Shown piece by piece: positions 58,620 to 64,000 of a stretch of 64,000 nucleotides of DNA. A model generated the notes under the pieces. It saw nothing but the letters and a program-made list of their open reading frames with translations, made no database searches and was not told the DNA's origin. A program made the position numbers and the translations under genes. Each line of letters starts with the position of its first letter. Positions within the stretch are counted from its first letter, which is position 1. Origin of the DNA: Ancylobacter polymorphus (GTDB lineage: Bacteria > Pseudomonadota > Alphaproteobacteria > Rhizobiales > Xanthobacteraceae); assembly GCF_022836935.1 (NCBI RefSeq), contig NZ_CP083240.1, positions 223,648-287,647 on the forward strand. The letters are read 5' to 3'.

Positions 58620-59103
58620 GGTATTGGTCGTCGGGGACGGGTTCCATCCAGATGACGTTGATGCCGTCGAACATTTCGTTCACCGCGATATGCGTCATCG
58701 CAGAGGTCGCGGTTGCCCCATGCCAATGCTTCACCCCCGGCGGGACCCAGACCACGTCGCCGGGCCGCATCTCCTGCTTCGCGTCACCCTCGCTCTGCAC
58801 CCAGCCTAAGCCGGTCGTGACGATCAGCGTCTGGCCAAGGGGATGGCTGTGCCAGACGGTGCGGGCTCCCGGTTCGAAGGTCACGCTTCCCGCCCCTGCG
58901 CGCGACGGAGCAGACGTCTGGAAGAGCGGATCGATGCGGACGGTCCCCGTGAAATATTGGGCCGGCCCTTTGCTCGGCGCCTGGGTCCCGGCGCGGGTGA
59001 TCTGCACACCGCTGGCCGGCTGTTGCGCCTGGGCGAAAGCCGGTGCGGCCGCCAGCGCCACGAGCACGCTCATCGCACGGGCGATACGTCTGCGCGTCAA
59101 CAT
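58612..59103 (-). CDS. Exported cupin-domain protein
   Basis: 163-aa secreted protein. The signal peptide [20 protein letters not shown] ends near AFAQA, with basic RRR suited to Sec or Tat. The single cupin barrel has metal-type ligands in [13 protein letters not shown] and [10 protein letters not shown]. The ATG at 59103 has GGAGAG upstream and is preferred to one 20 codons earlier. The last codons and stop (AAGTGA) lie in DNA shared with the IS110 leader, so the C-terminus was reset by that insertion. An ATGAG-N5-CTCAT dyad precedes it. Function unknown; such cupins often accompany aldehyde or ketone oxidation genes. Confidence 0.82.
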   Translation of the reverse strand: MLTRRRIARAMSVLVALAAAPAFAQAQQPASGVQITRAGTQAPSKGPAQYFTGTVRIDPLFQTSAPSRAGAGSVTFEPGARTVWHSHPLGQTLIVTTGLGWVQSEGDAKQEMRPGDVVWVPPGVKHWHGATATSAMTHIAVNEMFDGINVIWMEPVPDDQYQK

Positions 59104-59219
59104 GGTCTCTCCTTCCATCGTGTCATCGGGATGCGATGATGCGTTCAGCCACATCACCCGCATGCGCTAAACTAAAGCCGGGCCCCGCATCGAATAGTCG
59201 CCATAGCCCGCATGGACCT

Positions 59220-59234
59220 ATGAGCAACGCTCAT
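59220..59234. promoter_or_regulatory. Palindromic site before the cupin gene
   Basis: ATGAG-CAACG-CTCAT, followed by GAAA. A 16/19 match over the 19-bp stretch recurs at 62382-62400. The T-N11-A form within it fits a LysR-type regulator such as the one at 63748. Confidence 0.55.
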
Positions 59235-59369
59235 GAAACGGCGGCGCTTGTCCGCGTACAGGCGGAAGGAAACGCCGGGAACCGACGTGTTGCGAGCCAG
59301 CGGCCATGACCCGCGAACGGGCCGCCTATGCCAGCACGGATGCGAGCTGCGGCCATCCCGTGCCGCGGT

Positions 59370-61655
59370 TCAGGACAGCGCCGCCTTGACGTTGTCCGGC
59401 GAGAACGGCACGCGGCGAATGCGCACGCCGGTGGCATCGAACACCGCATTGGCGATGGCGGCGGCGACGGCGCGGATCGTCGGCTCCCCAGCCCCCGAGG
59501 GCGCGCTTTCAGGGCGATCGATCAAGATGACGTCGACCTCCTCCGGCGTCTCGGTGATATCGAGAATGGGATAGGTCTGCCAATCGACGCTCGTCACGCT
59601 CTGCATGTCGAAGGCCACCTCTTCCCACAGCGTGCGGCTGATGCCTTGCAGGATGTTGCCTTCGATCGCATGACGCAGCCCGTCCGGGTTGATGACCTGG
59701 CCGCAGTCATGGGCGATGGTGAATTTGCGCGCCCAGATCTTCCCGCTCGAGCGGTCGACCTCGACTTCGGCGACGATCGCGACCCGGGTGCCGCTGCGCT
59801 GCACATAGGCAAAGCCGCGGCCAGACACCTTGCTGCCGGTCTGATCGTTGCGCGGTGACGCCCGCCTCTGCCAGCCGGCCTTTTCCGTGGCGGCGTCGAT
59901 CACCGCGAGGTCGCGCGTGTCGGTGACATGCTGCCGGCGGAATGCCACCGGATCGAGGTTGATCGCCGCCGCCACCTCGTCGATGAAGGATTCGCTCGCG
60001 AAATGGATCTGCGGTCCCACCGGGTCGCGCAGATGCGAGGTGCGCAGCGGCGACCCGCGCTCGAGCAAGGGGGCGATCGTCTCCCAATAGGTGTGCCGGT
60101 TGTCGAAGGCGTAGGAGTCTTCGGGAACGCCGAAGCCGTCGGCCGATTCCAGCGGCACGCCGATCAGATGGCCCGCCAAAGTGTCGCGCGGCCGGCTTTC
60201 ATCATAGCTGACATCGACGCGGGAGAAGGCCTTGCTCATGAACTCGTAGGCGATGACCTTGCCTGCGGCGTCGATCGCGGCGCGGGCGCGATGGATCGAG
60301 GCAGGCCCTTTCGGGTCCCACGCGGTGCCCTGGTCGCGCATATATTGCAGCCGCACCGGCTTGCCCACGGCCTTCGACAGGAGCGCTGCGTCCATCGCCA
60401 CGTCGCCGGCATCGTTGCGCCCGTAGCTGCCGGGACCCTGGACCCAGATTGCATGGACGCTCTCGACGGGAACGCCGAGAATGGCGGCGACGCCGTCGCG
60501 GGTGAAATGCGGCTTCTGCGATCCGGTCCACAGCGTGACCTGGCCGTCGCGCACATCGGCAATGGCGCAGGCCGGCCCCATGCTGGCATGGGACTGGAAC
60601 GGCCACTCATATTCCGCTTCCACCACGCGCGCGGCGGTCCTGAACGCGGCCGCGACATCGCCGATCGTCCGGCCCTCGGCCTGCCTTTGGCGCACCGGCG
60701 CATGGCGGATGTGAGCGTAGAGCGCGGCCTGATCGGGAAATGGAGGCTTCGCTTGCGACCACTCGACCCGCAACTGGCCCGACGCCTTGATCGCGTCCCA
60801 TTCCTTATCGGCGACGACGCCGAGGAAGCCCTGGTTCCAGACGGCCTTTGCGCCGGCTATGTCGCTGATCGAGGCTTCGTCGACCTTGACCGGCACCGCG
60901 CCCGCGACGCTGGGGCGGATCATCCGGCCATGGACCATTCCGGGGACCTTCACATCGGTGACAAAGTCGAAGCGGGCAAAGACCCGCGGCGCGACATCGT
61001 CGCGTTTGATCGGCTGGCCGACGACCCGATAGTCCTTCGGGTCTTTCGGCGCGGCCTTGCCCGGGGCATAAAGCGCGTTGCCGATCCGGCCGTTCCACGC
61101 GAGCCGGACGTCAAAATAGCGACCGCCGATCAGCTCGGCGTAGGATACCTTCTGGGAGGCGTCGTTCTGCGCACTCACCACGCCATCGGCGACCTGCAGC
61201 CGATCGGCCGCAACGCCGAGCCGGTCGGCAGCCATCTCGACCAGCACGCGGCGGGCTTCGGCAGCGGCGGCGCGCAGTTGCCTGCCGCCGAGCTGAACAC
61301 CGGTCGAGCCCGACGCGCCGCCCTGGTTGACGCTGGTCGCGGTGTCGCCCATCACGACCCGGACCACACCGACCGGGACGTCGAGCTCTTCGGCGACCAT
61401 TTGCCCGATGGCGGTCGCCAGGCCGTGGCCCATGTCGATCTTGCCGAAATAGGCCGCGACCGAGCCATCGGCATTGACCGCCACATAGGTCGAGAGCTGA
61501 TCCGGCGTCAGCGGCGGCTTCACGGCCGCCGCGGCGCCGGACGCGCCTTGAGCATGAGCGCTATCGAGCGCAAGCGGCGCGCCGATCGAAACCACGAGCG
61601 CGCCGCCCGCCCTGAGGAAAGCGCGGCGGGACAGGTTGGGGTCCATGCTGGTCAT
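59370..61655 (-). CDS. Tat-exported molybdopterin aldehyde/N-heterocycle oxidoreductase (IorB-like)
   Basis: 761-aa large subunit of a two-component molybdenum hydroxylase. The twin-arginine signal (SRRAFLRAGG) at the N-terminus implies periplasmic export. Family blocks are KIDMGHGLATAIGQMVAEEL, NQGGASGSTGVQLGG, GPGSYGRNDAGDVAMDAAL, HFASESFIDEV and the catalytic glutamate in SGAGEPTI. The start at 61655 has GAGGGC upstream; the open frame continues over the small subunit but is not coding there. No FAD subunit is encoded, as in isoquinoline 1-oxidoreductase, so electrons probably go to a cytochrome. Cotranscribed with the small subunit 11 bp upstream. Confidence 0.92.
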   Translation of the reverse strand: MTSMDPNLSRRAFLRAGGALVVSIGAPLALDSAHAQGASGAAAAVKPPLTPDQLSTYVAVNADGSVAAYFGKIDMGHGLATAIGQMVAEELDVPVGVVRVVMGDTATSVNQGGASGSTGVQLGGRQLRAAAAEARRVLVEMAADRLGVAADRLQVADGVVSAQNDASQKVSYAELIGGRYFDVRLAWNGRIGNALYAPGKAAPKDPKDYRVVGQPIKRDDVAPRVFARFDFVTDVKVPGMVHGRMIRPSVAGAVPVKVDEASISDIAGAKAVWNQGFLGVVADKEWDAIKASGQLRVEWSQAKPPFPDQAALYAHIRHAPVRQRQAEGRTIGDVAAAFRTAARVVEAEYEWPFQSHASMGPACAIADVRDGQVTLWTGSQKPHFTRDGVAAILGVPVESVHAIWVQGPGSYGRNDAGDVAMDAALLSKAVGKPVRLQYMRDQGTAWDPKGPASIHRARAAIDAAGKVIAYEFMSKAFSRVDVSYDESRPRDTLAGHLIGVPLESADGFGVPEDSYAFDNRHTYWETIAPLLERGSPLRTSHLRDPVGPQIHFASESFIDEVAAAINLDPVAFRRQHVTDTRDLAVIDAATEKAGWQRRASPRNDQTGSKVSGRGFAYVQRSGTRVAIVAEVEVDRSSGKIWARKFTIAHDCGQVINPDGLRHAIEGNILQGISRTLWEEVAFDMQSVTSVDWQTYPILDITETPEEVDVILIDRPESAPSGAGEPTIRAVAAAIANAVFDATGVRIRRVPFSPDNVKAALS

Positions 61656-61666
61656 GACGTTCGCCC

Positions 61667-62128
61667 TCAGCTCATTGCCGCGCGTTTCACCGCGCGGATG
61701 ATGGCGACATGCGTGCCGCAGCGGCATTTCAGCCCCTCGAGGGCGTCTCGGATCTGCGCGTCGGTCGGCTTCGCATTGTCTCGCAGAAACGCGGCTGCGG
61801 TCATGATCCAGCCGTTGATACAGTAGCCGCATTGCGGCACCTGCTCTTCGACGAAAGCGGTCTGAAGCGGGTGCGGCTGCTCGGGCGTGCCAAGGCCGGC
61901 GAGCGTGACGACCTTGCCATCGCCAACGGCCGAGACCGGCGTCACGCAGGAGCGGATCGGCTGCCCATGGAGATGCACGGTGCAGGCTCCGCACTGCGCG
62001 AGACCGCAGCCGAACCGCGGATTGTTCAGGCCGAGATCGTCGCGCAGGGCATAGAGCAGCGGCATGTCCTCGTCGGCTTCGATCGTGTACGCCGTGCCAT
62101 TGACGTGGAGCGCATAGCTTTGCCTCAT
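61667..62128 (-). CDS. 2Fe-2S subunit of the IorAB-like oxidoreductase
   Basis: 153-aa small subunit with two [2Fe-2S] clusters: FGCGLAQCGACTVHLHG and QCGYCINGWIMTAAAF with LKCRCGTH. Lacks its own signal and would be exported by hitch-hiking on the Tat-targeted large subunit. First gene of the pair. The GGGAGGAAGGCC before the ATG is a good ribosome binding site. It is divergent, across a 635-bp gap, from an XdhC-family gene. Confidence 0.93.
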   Translation of the reverse strand: MRQSYALHVNGTAYTIEADEDMPLLYALRDDLGLNNPRFGCGLAQCGACTVHLHGQPIRSCVTPVSAVGDGKVVTLAGLGTPEQPHPLQTAFVEEQVPQCGYCINGWIMTAAAFLRDNAKPTDAQIRDALEGLKCRCGTHVAIIRAVKRAAMS

Positions 62129-62763
62129 AGGCCTTCCTCCCTGCGTTCGAAATCCGGAAGGCCTCGCCCCTAAGGCGTGTCACACCTGCGAAGCGGCCCA
62201 GAATCTTGCCAACCGTCGACGTCGATTGCTCGGCTGAACGAACCGCGCCTCCAGGCGACATTCTCGGACCGGCAGGCGCACCCGTCGCGCTGATCTCTCG
62301 CTCTGTCCGCAGCCGTCGCAAGCTCGCTCAGTTAGCACCGGATCGAGCAGGTCGATTAGGGCCTCAACCCGGCATGACGCTATGAGTCAAGCTCATGAAA
62401 GCGGGAGGCGCGGCCGATCCCGGCATCGCTTTCTCCATCTCGGCGACTCGAAAAAGCATCCTGTCGATCGGCGACATCCTCGCCCGCGGGACATTCTGCC
62501 GCCGCCGCCGGGCATGTGGCCCGCCAATTTCGGCTTTCGCCGAGGCTCCGACGTCGCACAAGAGAAGATGGGCGTCCTGCGGAACGAAGAGACGTCAAGA
62601 CCTGCCTTCATTGATGAATGCTGCTCACGTGCCTATGCGACGGCAGACGGCTAATCTCGACTGTTGGCCTCTGCTAGAGGTGTCGTTTCCCGCGCCGCTC
62701 CCGACCAGGCAAGCGGCGTGGTCCCTTCTTCTTCCATGCACCGGATGATGTCTGCGGTGTATC
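62129..62763. promoter_or_regulatory. Divergent intergenic region with an LTTR-like dyad; no gene
   Basis: About 635 bp between the IorA-like and XdhC-like genes. ATGAG-TCAAG-CTCAT-GAAA lies at 62382-62400, matching the site before the cupin gene. Short open frames in the rest have no recognisable content. Confidence 0.5.
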
Positions 62764-63693
62764 ATGCCAGTTGATCATGCTCTGCGTCCGCTGAGATCCG
62801 CCTTGCTGACCGATCGGCCGGCGGACATATTCCGGTTTCTTCGCGATGCCATGATCGAGGGCCGGCGCTGCGCCCTTGTCACCTTGGTCGAGATCATCGA
62901 TGGCGCGTCACGAGCGTTGGGCGCCCACATGGCTGTGAGCGAGGATGGCAGCTATTGCGGCTTTGTATCGGGAGGCTGCGTCGAGGCGGCGGTCGCGAGA
63001 GAGGCGCTCGAGGCCATTTCAACAGGCAGCGACCGTGTCTGCCGCCTCGGAAAGGGGTCGCCCTATTTCGACATCGTGCTCGCCTGCGGGGGCGGCATCC
63101 GCCTGACCATTCATGTGTTGCGGACGCCCGATTGCCTCGACGCCGTGCTTGCGGCAATGGCTGCACGCAAGAGCATAGGCCTTGCCTATGACCCGCACCG
63201 ACAGACCCTGTCACTTGACGAGGCGCCGACGACTGGCTGGCACGACGGATCCTTCACATCCGTCTATCGTCCTGATCCCCAGATACTTCTGTCCGGGACC
63301 GGCCTTGAAAGCCTATCCCTCACCAAGGCGGCACGCGCGGTCGACCTAGACATCGTTCAGGCCGATGCCGATCTCGTCTATTCGTCAGCCGATCGGGACA
63401 CCGCGATCGTTCTGCTCCATCACGATATCGAGAAGGAATTGCCAGTGCTGAGGTCCGCCCTGCGGTCGGAGGCCTTTTATATCGGGTGCCTCGGCAGTCG
63501 CAGGACCCACGCGCGACGAAGGGAGATCCTGCAACAGCAGGGCTATTCAAGCGAACAGCTCCAACGCATCCATGCGCCGATCGGCCTGTTCGGGCCGGCG
63601 CGCGACGCGCGGTCGCTCGCGGTCTCGGTGCTGGCGGACATCCTGTCTCATGTCGAACGGCGGCGGCAGGAAGCCATCAGTCTCGGCCAATAG
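62764..63693 (+). CDS. XdhC/CoxI-family molybdenum cofactor maturation protein
   Basis: 309-aa protein. The N-terminal XdhC domain has RRCALVTLVEIIDGASRALG, GSYCGFVSGGCVEAAVARE and ACGGGIRLTIHVL; the C-terminal Rossmann part has YIGCLGSRRTHARRRE and the closing IHAPIGL. XdhC-type chaperones bind the molybdenum cofactor, promote its sulfuration or cytidylation and insert it into the large subunit. Placed divergently from the IorAB-like pair, it most likely serves that enzyme, and possibly the CoxL-like one. Confidence 0.9.
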   Translation: MPVDHALRPLRSALLTDRPADIFRFLRDAMIEGRRCALVTLVEIIDGASRALGAHMAVSEDGSYCGFVSGGCVEAAVAREALEAISTGSDRVCRLGKGSPYFDIVLACGGGIRLTIHVLRTPDCLDAVLAAMAARKSIGLAYDPHRQTLSLDEAPTTGWHDGSFTSVYRPDPQILLSGTGLESLSLTKAARAVDLDIVQADADLVYSSADRDTAIVLLHHDIEKELPVLRSALRSEAFYIGCLGSRRTHARRREILQQQGYSSEQLQRIHAPIGLFGPARDARSLAVSVLADILSHVERRRQEAISLGQ

Positions 63694-63747
63694 CTTCGCT
63701 CCGCGACAGCCCTCAGAGCTACAGCTCTACCGGCGAGCGGATTCAGG

Positions 63748-64000
<253 letters not shown>

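Noticed and set aside
62382..62654. Short plus-strand frames of 72-117 codons before the XdhC-like gene
   Set aside because: Overlap the LTTR-like palindrome, no ribosome binding sites and no recognisable content.

Overview
The window looks like a chromosomal accessory region of a metabolically versatile, GC-rich alphaproteobacterium, most likely in the Hyphomicrobiales (Xanthobacteraceae/Boseaceae-like). The reasons are the acetone carboxylase cluster of Xanthobacter type, several molybdenum hydroxylases, CaiB-type CoA transferases, and dense relics of IS110, IS630, IS3, IS5 and ISL3 elements. The genus is inference. No tRNA, rRNA or CRISPR array was seen.

1-6.4 kb: a partial SDR and a cyclase-family hydrolase (minus), a TetR regulator and an HpsN-like histidinol-dehydrogenase-family enzyme (plus). 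Two near-identical palindromes, one before the cyclase and one before the dehydrogenase, suggest a single TetR regulon. An ankyrin-repeat protein follows.

6.4-15.3 kb: a complete acetone-utilisation operon on the minus strand. AcxR (sigma-54 activator) sits upstream of acxA-acxB-acxC-scoA-scoB. A good -24/-12 promoter and inverted repeats precede acxA, and strong stem-loops fill two intercistronic gaps. Acetone plus CO2 gives acetoacetate, which the CoA transferase converts to acetoacetyl-CoA.

15.7-24.1 kb: oxidative-stress block. A SufR-like regulator is divergent from a Fe/Mn SOD over a palindromic operator, followed by a DoxX-like membrane protein. Then come an RND efflux pair, soxR, a second SOD and a 7Fe ferredoxin. 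Two SoxR boxes sit in MerR-type promoters with 19-bp spacers, one for the pump and one for sod-fdxA.

24.5-44.8 kb: a mosaic catabolic island cut up by IS relics. It holds a gamma-carbonic-anhydrase-like protein, a broken glcD, pyruvate carboxylase, an AGPS-like FAD oxidase, a ketopantoate-reductase-like enzyme, a GntR/FCD regulator, two tandem formyl-CoA transferases and a dipeptide-type ABC importer. A 15-bp palindrome (ATACCA-N3-TGGTAT type) recurs before the carbonic-anhydrase-like gene, the FAD oxidase (twice), gntR and frc, with a weaker copy before the transporter. It ties the island into one predicted GntR regulon.

45.4-49.3 kb: nested mobile DNA. A 2.7-kb element carrying a large serine recombinase has inserted into orfB of a dead IS3-family element. 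The interrupted gene lies on both sides, the junctions share a 6-bp core (GTTGTA), and the element ends form an imperfect inverted repeat as expected of attP.

49.4-57.3 kb: a LysR regulator with RidA, divergent from an operon of alpha/beta hydrolase, CoxG-like protein, FAD, Mo and 2Fe-2S hydroxylase subunits and an MFS importer. The substrate is probably a (hetero)aromatic acid. A triplicated 17-bp repeat sits at the stop of the 2Fe-2S gene.

57.4-64 kb: a GntR pseudogene cut by an IS110 relic, a secreted cupin, a Tat-exported two-subunit Mo oxidoreductase (IorAB-like), an XdhC-family maturation factor and the end of a LysR gene. Two ATGAG-N5-CTCAT palindromes precede the cupin and the oxidoreductase.
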